Both the position numbers and the translations under genes were made by a program. A stretch of 64,000 nucleotides of DNA from Pezicula radicicola. Its lineage: Eukaryota; Ascomycota; Leotiomycetes; Helotiales; Dermateaceae. The notes below the pieces were generated by a model that ran no database searches, was not told the DNA's origin, and saw only the letters and a list, made by a program, of their open reading frames with translations. Where the stretch lies: positions 383,321 to 447,320 of the forward strand of contig PDUO01000029.1 of assembly GCA_003008705.1 (NCBI GenBank), given 5' to 3'. How positions within the stretch are numbered: position 1 is the first letter of the stretch; each line of letters starts with the position of its first letter. Below are positions 49,391-61,233 of this stretch, in pieces.

Positions 49391-49476
49391 TTACTCGTAC
49401 TAAGGGTGAATAAACGTTAAATTTAATGTGGCTCGTCACCTAATAATTAACGTTTATTCGTCCCAGGTACGAGTAG
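49391..49476. repeat. Fold-back inverted repeat
   Basis: Two arms of about 35 bp face each other around a roughly 15-bp loop. Shared blocks are TACTCGTAC (outer) and GAATAAACGTTAA (inner), with a few mismatches between them. It lies about 560 bp upstream of the AflR-type start codon. It may be a solo element end or a small fold-back element. Confidence 0.7.
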
Positions 49477-49522
49477 ACAGTCGTGCAGGTGGAGCAGCTT
49501 GAATATTTGCAGAGAGGGGTTG

Positions 49523-49548
49523 CCCCCCCCCCCCCCCCCCCCCCCCCC
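49523..49548. repeat. Poly-C run of 26
   Basis: Twenty-six consecutive C (G on the minus strand) occur about 690 bp upstream of the AflR-type start codon. Its exact length may be affected by sequencing or assembly. Confidence 0.9.
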
Positions 49549-51653
49549 AAACTGACTTTTGAAGCAGGGAACTCCGGCGATAGATTCGTATTGTACTGTA
49601 CAGTGCAATAGCAAACGCCGTGAATTTAGATTTTAGTTATAAGAGAGGGATTAAGGAGCTATATTTTATATTCTAATTACAAGTACTCCTACGTCTTTCC
49701 TACTTAGGATCAAGGCATACATAAGATTAGTAGTTTATATAAGGCTCTAGATAAGCTAAATATATTATAAATCTTTAGTAAAGTTGTTACCTTCTTTAAA
49801 TAAACTAGAAAACAAAATCAAGGCTAACTTTAACTAGGGCTTAGTCTACTTTAAAAGAAGTCGATCTCTAAAACAAAATCGATTATTCTAAAAGCTATAT
49901 TATCCTTCTATTCTATAGTATACAAGCCTTACTATTAATAATATAAGAGCTTAAGAGAGCTATATAATAATAACTAGATAATAACTAATTAGCTCTTACT
50001 ATTTAGTTCTAAATCGTTATAAGAAACTTTAAGCTAATAAGAATAAGTTAACTTCTATAGAGGAAATAGATATTCTAGGAATAAGACGTTTAAATAAAGA
50101 AACTATTAATTTTAAATAAGAAGGTATATATAAGTCTATTTAGAGCCTCTAATATAACTTGTAATCTTATAAACGTTATATAATTAAAGGTTCTAGTGCT
50201 ATCTATAAGAACACACCCTAAGAAGAGAAATTATAGTCTATTCTATAAATTTTTTAGTTTAGTTTAATCCCTCTAATAGGGTAGCATCCTAGTACTATAG
50301 GTTTCTTAGGTACCCTTAATTTGCCACTTAGAAAGTAATTTTGCTTTGAAGCCTTTACAGTTCACTTTTAGATGCAGAGAATAGCAAGATTTATGAAGCT
50401 ACTCGAAGGGCTCTTTTAATCTAGTTTAGTTAAGTATGCGCCGTCTTACTTTTCAAAGATAATCTTTGGTTTGAAAGTACTGTAGTAAAGTAGACGCAGA
50501 ACACATGGAGATGCTACCTTTGAACATTGATCACAGCATGGGGTTCTCAATCTTACAATTTCGTAGACACGGTTCTTAATACCCAGGAGCAAGATACGCC
50601 AGGTGCTCGCTTGCAGGAAGTATTTAAGCGAGCTTCGTTTGCCGAGGAGCTAGCCCACCAAGAAGATTCAAAGACCCCAAAATTCAGCGGCTTGCCCTAA
50701 AAAACACATCCAGCAAATTAATCTGGCAAGTTTGCTGGTCGGATTTGCAGCGCTGGTCATATCACTACCTACTCTATAAGAATTACCTACGTCGGCAACC
50801 GAATTATCGCAGATCGCGCGCTTGTGGTTTGGCTCAGCGAGTCGTCCATTGTTTGGTGGTAAAGTGGCGTAGAATAGTGGAGGAATTCTAAATGACCTAG
50901 ACTCGGACCCGGTATAGATTTATCTGTTAAGATGCTAGGCAGTAGGCCAATATGCACGCAATACTTATTGTGAGTCCGCATATGAAAGATACGCCAGCCC
51001 TTTAGGAACGCAGAAAGCAATGGCAAGTTAGAATCTCACTATTTAATGCGACATAGGATTAAAACTCTGGCGCTCATTTCTTTCACTTTGCTAAGTTTAG
51101 GCATTTTCACTTAACTGTATTTCCACGAAGAAAAGATGACTAGATGAAATAAATAGTCAAGAGGCTATTTAATACATTTAATTTGAGTATAAAAATAAAT
51201 ACAGTTGAAGAAGACCGGAGAAATATTTAATTCTTAGAAGTAAAAATGTAGTAAACCCGCGAAGGAGTTATGTACTTAATTGGAGGCGGAGAAGGATAAA
51301 CTAGCCAATTCGAAGATTTCAAATATCGAAAATAGGGTAATATTTTTGAAAATATAATCGTTACATATAGACATTAACATTTGAAGCTTTTAATAAAAGA
51401 ATTGCCACAAGCATATTAATTAGGCCTGACTCCTCAAAGATAGGGGCTTCTAAACAATCGAAAAAGTTGTTCGTGCCGTTATTTTCTATTACTATATAAG
51501 AATTGTTGTTATTCTTCAGGTCAATGTGTTTCTTTCTTCCGGTAGTTTTACTCTCCCCGCTGGAAAATAATTAGTAATAACCTGGAATCGACAACTTATT
51601 AGTGAGTTTACAAACAATGAACAGTGCCAGTAATTATGAACCTGCCTTTTCTT

Positions 51654-51712
51654 CTCTCTCTCTCTCTTTCTCTTTGTCTTTGTCTTTCTCTTTCTCTCTT
51701 TTTTTTATTTAT
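51654..51712. repeat. (CT)n / CTTT microsatellite
   Basis: A pyrimidine run of CT, CTTT and TTTGTC words ends in a T8 stretch. No coding role is apparent. Confidence 0.8.
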
Positions 51713-52612
51713 AAGAATACACCTTAATTTTAAGGAGTAAGCCCTAGAAAATGTGGCCTATACTCCCCCCAAATTTGTAGGACTTGCTCCCCTTACACGT
51801 ACAGGCTTGTGCTCTTGCTAACTTATATTTATATGATCTGCAACTTAGGCCTTAAGAGTATCAAGGGTATTGAGGTATGTGAGCGAAAGTAATAATGTTC
51901 GTCGCAATATGACGCCATAGCTAGCTACCCCTATTCCTAAGCGGTATCAAGTTTGCGAAGAGTTCTTCAATTGCCTAGGTCCTCTCGTTACTTCGCCCAT
52001 TCACTTCTCCATGAAGTCACATTCAAGCAATCTCCTATGAAAAAAACATAAGTAGAAATTCAATACAAAGTAATGCTTAAATATTATCCTCCCAAGATTA
52101 AGTTCTTCCCAACCCCACCTAATATTTCCCCAACTGGCTCTGTACTGCTAACACAATGAAGCAGCTTGCGGCGAATCCGTGGTAAACAAGTAAGTTGCTC
52201 AAACTGTTCTAGCTTCCTGCAAAACTGAATATGTGTGAATTGCTAATACTGAAATTTAGTAGCGCAATAGTTGGTGTGGCAGTTATTAGATCACCTCCTC
52301 AATATATGTTCTGGAAGACCTTTGCTTCCTAGCGAGCTTGATCCCCAATGAAGTTCCAATAGCTCATAATGACCACGTGATTCAGAAAAAGCCCTACATA
52401 CCTTATTGCATATTACAACTGCTATGTTCTGGGGTCTACACCAAGGTTCAGAGCCCATTCCTTTGGGAATAAACCCGTTCCCAAGTTTGGCCCCTGGAGA
52501 CGGCCACTCGGGACCAATAATCAGAGTTACACGCTAGAGGACGTCCTGATTTCTCAATTTGTTGATAAAAGTCTCTTGATGCTACTGAAATTCCTTCAAA
52601 CGTCCGAGTTGT

Positions 52613-53170
52613 TCACTCACTCGCCTCGCCCACACGGACCTTCCGTTTTGACACTTTTGTCTTGGCCAACCTAGACACTTCTTGCCACGCACCGGGGAGA
52701 GGTTCCACAATACCCCTAGCTACCCTGATTTCAGTTCGGAATCGAATTCTACGGTCCAACCAACATTGGCACTTAGCCTTCCATCCGAATTGTGGGAAAA
52801 CATCGGATAATGCCTGCAGTAGTCTCAGCGCCAAGCAAAGGTCTTCTTACCGGGGATACCTTGTCCTGAACCGAGACCCCCGTACGTCAATGATTATATT
52901 CACGTGGCTGTGCGCGAGAAAGCAGCTACACACTTACATCATTCAGATCGTCCAGATCCCAAGGCGAGGTAGCAAATTTCTCAAGCTGACAATCCATCTC
53001 TTCAAACAAGGAGACATGTGTAGGCAATGGGACCAAGCAAATACTTGTTTTGTCATAGTCAACTAGCCCACGCAATGAGTTCATCGAAACTGCTCTGAAA
53101 TATGCTCTGAGCTACATTCCGTGCTCCCCCTGATGTATTCCCATCAGTCCAAAGGACTTTATCATTTTTG
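52613..53170 (-). pseudogene. Probable decayed gene of unknown family
   Basis: On the minus strand, protein-like stretches follow one another: NDKVLWTDGNTSGGARNVAQ running to FDELIAWA and then a stop. In another frame come VDYDKTSICLVPLPTHVSLF and EEMDCQLEKFATSPWDLDDL, ending at a good donor GTAAGTG (about 52937). After an acceptor TTCAG come DVFPQFGWKAKCQCWLDRR and IVEPLPGAWQEVSRLAKTKV with a stop at 52613. The frame change between the first two blocks is too close for an intron, so a frameshift is likely. An ATG (MNSLRGLVDYDK) just before the second block could alternatively start a short gene. I do not recognise the family. Confidence 0.4.
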
Positions 53171-55300
53171 CAGACAATTAGTATTACTTTTAGCTAGTAG
53201 GGAATTTTAGCACATATTATTCGTATTAGCTTGTCGAGTACAGTTTACGTCTTCCCTCTTTAGGCTTAAGCTATACACAAATTTAATAGTTCATACAGCA
53301 CTCTAGGGTCGTTCAATAAGGTATCGATCAACTAGAGAAGTTTTGGCTAATAAACTCTTTGTATTTGCCTCTAAGACACGTTAAGCATTTGTAGGCGAGC
53401 AGAGTGTCAAATCCCTGCCTAAGTGGCCAATATTCATGATTCGGGATAGGCAGAGTGAATAGAAGTGGACAGTAGTGGCTAACACATCAAGTCTTGCTTC
53501 TTCCTCCGTAGTCTTCAGAGTGGGGCTCCAGGATGCTCGTAAAATCACGCCCTTCGTTCGTGCTGTACTAGCATGTATGCAGCGGATATCAAACGGGATT
53601 TAGAAAAGTTAGTGTCCCACAATATAACACAAAGATCTTATTGTCCGGCCCAAGGGAAGATAGAATCTGGTTTTGACAGTACCGTAGTAGTATATGAACC
53701 TTATACTTCGTATATACCGAGTATTCTCTATAGATATTTTACGACTCGTTGTGAATCCGGTTCCGTGGGCTTCCTAACCCGCTCAAAAGGGGCTGTTCAC
53801 CTTAGATTGGATTTGATCATTGAGTAAGGAAAACCCCCTATACTCGGATACGGTGATATATAGATTATAATATATAAAGTATATTATAGAATATAAATAG
53901 TTGGTATAGTAAAATAAGTAAAAGAAGGGTATATATAAAATTTTAATCTACTACTTGTCTAGGAAAGAAAATATAAGAGAAGAATTAAATATTCGTAGAG
54001 TAATTATATTCACAACCTAATATTGAAATAAGAACTTTAGTATAATCTATAAAAGTACTAGCTAGAGAAGTTTCTATCAACTCCGTAGTTCTAACTAAGC
54101 CCGTAAACTAGAGGGAACTTCTTAATATCTTTGAAGAAGTAGATTATAATATTAGTAGTATAGTAGCCTATACTAGAGGTTTCGATACTATTATCCTCGC
54201 TAAAGTAAAAGAAGATTGGTATTAGAAACTCTAGTCTTACTTAAAGTAGTGGAGTAGTACTGAGTTAAGTAAAATAGGATTAGGGATATCGAAGCCATAG
54301 GTTAATATATCCAAAAAGAAGAATTTTTAGATTACCTTCGGATGGAATTCTAGGAATATTAAAGTATATTCAGATTCAAGGTCTATTCAACTTCAATACC
54401 AAGTTTAGTCAGTGTTATACCATCTACTAAAAGACTTGAACAGACTCATAGGAAACTCAGAACTCCATCAAAGCGTAGAAAAGAGTTTTAAGAAATGGAA
54501 ATTAGGTTTGCCATAGACGCTCGGATGTTGCCTCATTGGGTAATTATTCTCGTTCCACTTTTGTGTCGCGTAATTTTAAGCGACGCGTTTATTAACCACT
54601 TATTTTTAACCACTTATTTTTAACCACTTATTTTTAACCACTTATTTTTAACCACTTATTTTTATGAACCCCTCGCTGACGTAGCCCAATTTATGAAAAT
54701 TAGGCAATTTAAAAAAAAAAATGAATATAAATATTTAAACATAGTCAGTTAACCTTCGCATCTTATCTTTTATTTACCATTTAAAGTATTCCTTTAGTGT
54801 TAGGACCTTTAAACGAGCTTCGGGCATGCCGTACAAGCCTATTTCAAAGCGCTACTTGCCTAAAGATAGTAAAATCCTGTCGCAAATACAATATATATAT
54901 GCGCGACCGAACAGAGCTCTGTGTTTTAGTGTGTAGAAATCTAAATGTTTTTGCTCGTTAGAAGTTCAAGTGCCCTGTCCAAGATATGTAGTGCTGCATC
55001 TTGAGCATTTTCCATTATATATATATTTCAAATAAAGTGTAAACTAACAGGATATTCATGACGTCGTTAGGATTATATGAACCTGCTCTAGTTCATCCCC
55101 GAAGTTCCCAAATGTCAAAAGTTAAACGATTCATTAACACTACCCTGTCTTCGCCTCTTCCAATAGGTAAAAATTGAAGGTATTGTATTCAATATCAACA
55201 GCAATTGAAATCCAGGAAGAGCAGTAATAGAACGGGACATAAAAATATCGTATCGAAAGACAAATAACTACATAACGCGCAAAATTTCCCCGCAAGTCAT
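53171..55300. other. AT-rich region, no supported gene
   Basis: From about 53830 to 54480 the DNA is AT-rich with TA-containing words and no frames, like RIP-degraded repeats. An 84-codon open frame at 53573-53827 is unremarkable. Confidence 0.4.
54594..54663. repeat. 14-bp tandem repeat, five perfect copies
   Basis: The unit AACCACTTATTTTT is repeated five times without a mismatch. Just upstream is a short inverted repeat, GTCGC...GCGAC (about 54564-54585). Perfect identity in a region of otherwise decayed DNA suggests recent expansion. Confidence 0.9.
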
Positions 55301-57146
55301 TTACTTCACAAATGATCTGTTATGGACCATGTGACTTTTGATCAATTCCCCTGTAACCAGAGCAGCACATAGACTGAGTTCGCCTGCTAGAACTCCACCT
55401 GCAATGATACGAGCCAAAGTCGTAGCCTTTCCTCCAGTTTCGATATGATCTCTTCCCAGACCAAGTAAGTCAAGCATTGCTGCTTGCCCAGGAAGGCCGG
55501 TTCCACCACCCACCGTTCCAACTTCAATCGAAGGCATAGTTACGGTCGCGTGAAGTGATCCATCGTCAAGTCTGATTGTTGGAACATTGGTTTTCGACAT
55601 TGATTCAATGGATTACGTAAGCACACCAGCAAAGCGCTGGGCCAATGGGAAGCCGCGCTTTGCCGGCACGTGCCGCGCCACTAGCCCAATAGGGACTAGT
55701 CTGTATGTAGAACGAGTATAACTAGACTACCACTCTTGTAATTAGTTAGGAATCAACATCCATTCCATATATTACCAATAGCATACTAAGTGACACTTTC
55801 ACTAGTCTGCCCGGGTAATAGGAGTGTGAACCGACACTGATAGATAGATTGAATTAGCAAATAGGGAATTCACATGTTTTCGTTTCACTATGCTTCACTT
55901 ACTCCTTCATAATAGTGATGCAGTTGCTGCTAACCACATTCTGTGCTGGGTCTTGGCCAGTAGCTATAAACATGGCTGTGACGATATTGGCAGCATGGGC
56001 GTTGAAGCCGCCTGCCGACATCCCAGCTAAAGCACTACCAATAAGATTCTTATCTGTATTCAATCTCACCAATCCTGAAACTGTACATTTCAGCACCTTC
56101 TGAACCACGTCAGCACTGATAAAAGCCTCAGCGACGACTGATTTTCCACGTCCTTCGATCCAGTTTATCGCAGCTGGTTTCTTGTCGGTACAATAATTTC
56201 CGGAAAGAGATACAATCCTCATGTGTGAAAATCTTTCTCGGAGACATTTCAGAGCGGCTTCAACTCCCTTTCCAATCATATTCATACCCATAGCCTCGCC
56301 AGTCCAGGCCCTGAATCGAATGTAAAGCGAGGCCCCTGCCATCCGAGCACTGACTTCCTGGAGAATACCAAATCGAGTTGTTGAAGAGAAAGCTGCAGTA
56401 AGAGATTCCTGTCCTTCATGGCTTTCGATGTATCTTTTAGCTTCTGCGGCTAGTAAGATATTGTCAAAAGCTATGATAGGAGCTCTCGTCATGTTATCGC
56501 CAATGACTACAGTATAAATGCCGCCGCCAGTATTCAAGGCTTTACAACCGCGTGAGGTACTAGCAATAAGCGTGCCTTCAGTGGTAGCCATGGGCAAGTA
56601 CACTAAGCGACCATCAACTTTGAGAGGCCCAGCAACGCCAACTGGGACTGGTAAATAGCCGATGACATTCTCAGCACAGCTTCCAAGAACACTCGAGTAA
56701 TCGTAGCTCTCATATGGTAACTGGAACATCCCATCAGATCCTTGTGAGCGCGTGTCAGCAGTTCGGAAAACCACGTCCCGACGGATCCTGACAGCTCGTT
56801 CGTAATCGATAACCACCTTCTCTAATGCATGCAGTGGGATCACGCCTCGGAGGCTAAGTTCTACTAATTCGCTGTCGCATAGGGCTTGGCTACCACTTAA
56901 TTTATACATGGCTAGTGTGTCTTCGAAGGACCTTTCGACTTCTGGTGATGCCAACTCTGAAACCGAGAGACTATTGAAGCCAGAATCCAATGGCTCTGAG
57001 GCCGAGAGGCTACTAAGGCCAGAATCTAACTGGAGGTCCTCTTCTTTGAGATCGAAAGTCCCACACTTGCTACAACAAGCCTGTAGCTTCTGTTCTGTTA
57101 TGCTTTTCTCGGGATTCCATAACATGTTTATGAGTGAGGTGGACAT
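55301..57146 (-). CDS. HMG-CoA reductase, catalytic domain only
   Basis: The enzyme reduces HMG-CoA with NADPH to mevalonate, the committed step of sterol and terpenoid synthesis. Exon 1 is 57146-55903 and exon 2 is 55571-55301, with a 331-nt intron, for 504 residues. All four catalytic residues are present: Glu190 (PMATTEG), Lys322 ([10 protein letters not shown]), Asp399 (GQDPAQN) and His495 ([10 protein letters not shown]). The dimer and NADPH motifs [21 protein letters not shown] and [12 protein letters not shown] are also there. Missing is the usual N-terminal half with sterol-sensing membrane helices, so the product should be soluble. The N-terminal linker has an internal duplication (LDSGLSSLS / LDSGFNSLS). 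A branch-and-acceptor-like site lies just upstream (about 57206-57220), so a further 5' exon or leader intron is possible. It may be a paralogue beside a housekeeping copy elsewhere. Confidence 0.88.
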
Positions 57147-59044
57147 TGCTGCTGGATGAGGGTTCTCTGGCGGTGATATTCGGTGCCAGTTGAGTAAGAG
57201 ACTACCATTATGTTAGCTTATTCTTTTGAAACCCATGCTTCAATTTTCTTGCACCTAGCTTGTGTACTGAATAAGTATATAGAGACAATATCTAGAGATG
57301 TCTGGAGACGAGAGGTCACTCGATAGTGTCTTTATTGTGGGGAGATTGGGTTCTTGAATGTAACTATAACAGAGAATCAGAAACCCTAGCTTAGTCCTAA
57401 GGCGAACCAATTTCCTTTGTAGACTCTACACACAAGACCCTCGGTCTTTAGAAGCTCCATCCCTAGGAGTTTGCAACGGGGTTTATTCCTAATCTAGTAG
57501 ATATGCCACCCATGGCCATTAGAAAGAGAGCTTTCTTCTCAATCCACACAACCAAGAGACCGCTGTCTAGCTTAATAAGCGAACAAATTTCCCAAAGTAG
57601 CAGTAATGGGACTTACCATAATAGATGGATTCCGACCGTCTAAGCAAATATTCGCAGTTTCAAACGAGTCAGAATGCAAGAGACTCGAAGTCGGCGACGC
57701 CGAAAACCTCGATATCCAGGGAAGCTGCTTCCATCAGGGGCGCAATGTAGAAATTTATGTGAATACTATATCTTACTTTCTGTAGACACACCGAGATCTA
57801 GATCTCAAGTACGGAGACAATGATAGCTTGGATGCAGGGGTTGTAAAAGATCTCGTAAGTGTTTTGAGTAATATGTGATTACACTTTCATTTGGCAGCAG
57901 AACAGAATTTACTGTAATTAGATGGATACTACGAACAAAAATCCCAGAATTGTAGGTAATCAAAACTCACCATACTAGCGTAATCAATGTTAATTATCAT
58001 GAACTGGCCTTGAAACCTTGAAGGTAGGGTTAGTACACAAAGGCTAGCCTTCTGTTAGTCTTAGACTCGCATACCTAAGGCGGTTAATTGCTCTTTCTAT
58101 GCTGCCCAAGAACTCTTGATCAGCTGGTACAACACATGAAAGGCGTGAAATCAAGGGACCTCATACCGCAGGATTTTGAACATTATTATGTTAAGCGAGT
58201 TCCCCTGGTGTAAGTTCAAAGGAGTGAGACAATGCGATCTAATAAACGTGTTTTAGCACCTTCTCCTTCTAGGAATCTAAGATGATAGTTGTCCTCCAAC
58301 TACTTTACAGCATTTTTTCTTTCATAAAACTTCTAATTTACATAGCTAATCTTCTATATGTTTAATTATCATCTAGACTTTTTCCTAAATAATTTCTACT
58401 ATTCACAACTTTCGTTCCTTGACGGTTAGCTTAATTATATAATTTCGCCTTCTGTACATGATATAGAAGCCTTAAGAATTATTGAGTTTGTATTTATTAA
58501 ATCAAAACTCGTGACCTTTAACCTGCCAATAATTACAATAGTATAACAGATGATGGTGAAAATCCACTTACTGAAAATTAAATTTTGACTTCAAATAAGA
58601 AGGCCCATTAGGCAAAGTTTTATTGTAAGATACCTCTGTAACCTCACTTTGTGCTGTGTTTAGGAGAACCTTTGGTGTAGAGCTCGCTCAGCCATATTGT
58701 TGGTCAATGTATTACTATACCTAGCAGGCAACCAGGCTCCTATTCACCCTAGAAAAATTGCTAGGCGAGACCAGCTTGATTAAAAAAATTCTATTAGTGA
58801 CTTGCATGAAGTAAATTGTCGACGCATACAGTAATCAAGGTGTGCTCCGAGTAAATATTATATGATCGATATCTACTGGAAAATCCTCGGACAAAAAACA
58901 CATTAACATCCGAATCGTTATCTCTCTAACTATAGCTCTACTAAAACAAGTTCAGTCCTCCAAGGCAGCCGCTGCACCGCGGAGAGAATATTGAAGTTGA
59001 GTCCCTGTTGTATGCGTGACTATCATACAGCGAGTGTCAAGCTT
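57147..59044. other. Spacer between HMG-CoA reductase and P450
   Basis: No membrane-helix coding sequence for the reductase was found here. A short protein-like patch on the plus strand (57627-57755) starts with an ATG (MDSDRLSKYSQFQTSQNARD) and runs 42 codons. A second open piece (about 57785-57855) ends at a GTAAGTG donor; this may be a remnant. Beyond 58200 the DNA is AT-rich. Confidence 0.4.
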
Positions 59045-61233
59045 TTACTGAAGATCAGGCCGCTTATGAAAGCGTACAAGTAGTTTCGTCTTCCACCACA
59101 ACACGTGGACTTTACCTTCATTGAGCCAATCGACGTCTTTGTTCACAAGCTCCAAATCATAGGTCCAAAACAACTTAGCCATGAGCAGGTTCATCTCCAT
59201 AACAGCAAAACTACATGCTACATTAGTCTAAGTTCTCACAATAAAAAAAGACAAGCATACAAGTTTGAACATGTGAAGTGAAGAGAAAATTAGAAAGCGA
59301 TGGGAGAGAGTCTAATATAAGAAAATCACTCACTTTCTTCCAATACAGGCCCTTGGACCCACTGAAAATGGCTGGCTAGCTTCCTTTGTGTCAGTTGAAT
59401 CAGGATCTAACCAGCGTTCGGGCTTGAACTCCATAGGCGCAGTGAAGTACTGAGGATCGTGCGTCACGGCCCATGGGCTGGTATATATTTCAGCCTAAGT
59501 GGATTGTTAGCTTCTACTTTCTTCTGGTTTAATGTGTAAAATTGCAAGTATCTTACTCCCTCGGGTACGTATTTGCCGTGCAACTCAAAGCCAGGTGAAA
59601 CGCGGGGGGATCCCTGAGAGGCGGGAGGGAAGAGTCGAAGGCCTTCATTGATGACAGCTTGTAGGTAAGGCAGCTGCTGTGCCGGTTGTGCTTTTATGTC
59701 GTCGTAAGAGTTGAAAGCGCCTCGAATCTCAGAGACAAGGAGTTTCAGCTTCTCGGGATGTTGAAGCAGGAAGCAGGTTGTTCCTGCTAAAAAGGTAGAG
59801 ACGGTTTCTCCTCCCGCAATCCTAGTCATGTTAATAGTGAATCAACCAGCTCCAACTAAATGAATAAATTGATATAAAACTTGAGTGGCTACCCACTCAA
59901 GTCTCTACAGCAACTCTACTGAGGAAAGACATACGTAAAGGTAGAGACATGTGCCGTCATCTCTTCTTTGTCCACTTCTCCATTTTGAACCTTTTCTGCT
60001 AGTAGACTTACAAAATCCTTCCGGGACTTTTTTGAAGCTAGGCGCCTGTTATAGAGTTAGATTGTGCTTATGTACTGACATGAGTATCTTACTTTTCCAC
60101 CTGGTCCCGGCTGTATTGGGAATTCTTGTTCTGTACAAGGGCTGATGAAGGTACCAGATAGTACCAGAGTGTTGCAATTGCTCTAAATCGTCTTAAATTG
60201 TCAACAAGAGTGATGAAGTAAAGATGTTCCACGATTATATCTGCCCAGAAATGCGGTTTCCCTAGGGAATGATGTGAGCATTGTTTAGCGTCTAACTTTA
60301 TTGAAAGTGCGAGGCTTGAAAAAAGAGAGCTTACCGGCCTCTAAGCTATGAAATGACTCTCCAAATGCCATTTCGCCCAGGATATCAAAAGAACTCATCT
60401 CATACCACTTTGTCATATTGATGCCTTTCGACCCAGGCGGCGCCTTTTCACCAATGATCTGTACAAATTGATCGATGACTCCACCAATAATTGATTCTTG
60501 CTCAAGGAGTGAACGCTGAGAGAATGCAGGGGAGAGCATTTTTCGCATCTCGGTGTGTCTATGGGGGTCTCGCTCGCTACCGATACAACGTCGGCTGAAC
60601 CCAGCACCAAAAACATCATAGAATGCGGCTTTGACTGGCATCGGTTTGCCTGGAGTTGCATGCCCATATATTGCCTTCCAGGACTCAACTGAAGCAAAGG
60701 AAAGTTCATTCGGAGACACGCGAACTATTGGCCCTGTTCGAAAAGTCAGTCAGGAGTTCTGTTTGGAGATTCCGAGAAAAGCTACCGTATTTACTGTGCA
60801 ATTCCGCAAGGGAGAGGTGAATCTTTCCAGTTGAAGTATGCACAAACCGCCACAACTGCGGGAATGTTAAAGACAAGTTTCCTTCAGACAGCGAACCGCT
60901 GTACATTGTATACGACTTACAAGGGAGGAACGACCAAGAAATGGTCCAGGAAACTTGGCCAAGGGGTGGAGATAAAGGTTGTGGATCAGTGTGGTGATCC
61001 ATTGATATAAAATCTGTGTGTAGACGACATGATTGGCAATGATTTCTTGCAAAGACTTTAATGATGCTTACAGTGCACAAGCCGAGCGCATAGAAGATTT
61101 TCCAATAATCCACTGCAAGAGGCGCTTCAGCACTGTTGGAGACCCCGATTACATTCTTGGCAATATCGTTGAAATACGACGACATATCTGAAGTGATGCG
61201 CTGTATCTCTGGTAGGTAAGAGTGGTAATTCAT
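59045..61233 (-). CDS. Cytochrome P450 monooxygenase
   Basis: Nine exons (61233-61072, 61013-60921, 60855-60786, 60733-60335, 60261-60093, 60045-59935, 59821-59557, 59494-59334, 59210-59045) join with every phase matching into 531 residues. An N-terminal hydrophobic anchor (about residues 40-70) is followed by the hinge HPLAKFPGP. The I-helix is AGGET (337-341, oxygen activation), the K-helix EGLR (394-397), the PERW region is FKPERWLDP and the heme loop FSVGPRACIGRN has Cys473 as iron ligand. The sequence resembles the fungal group of isotrichodermin C-15 hydroxylase-like or benzoate hydroxylase-like P450s, but the substrate cannot be read from it. The start is ATG at 61233; ATG at 61185 is an alternative. 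It is intact despite its AT-rich surroundings. Confidence 0.9.

Larger units (their letters stand above)
48833..52612. other. Regulator upstream region and RIP-like AT-rich DNA
   Basis: The first 700 bp upstream of the AflR-type start have balanced base composition and may hold its promoter. From about 49620 to 50330 the sequence is AT-rich with TA-rich words and no frames, like a degraded transposon. From 50330 to 52600 composition is mixed; no gene could be supported on either strand. Confidence 0.5.
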
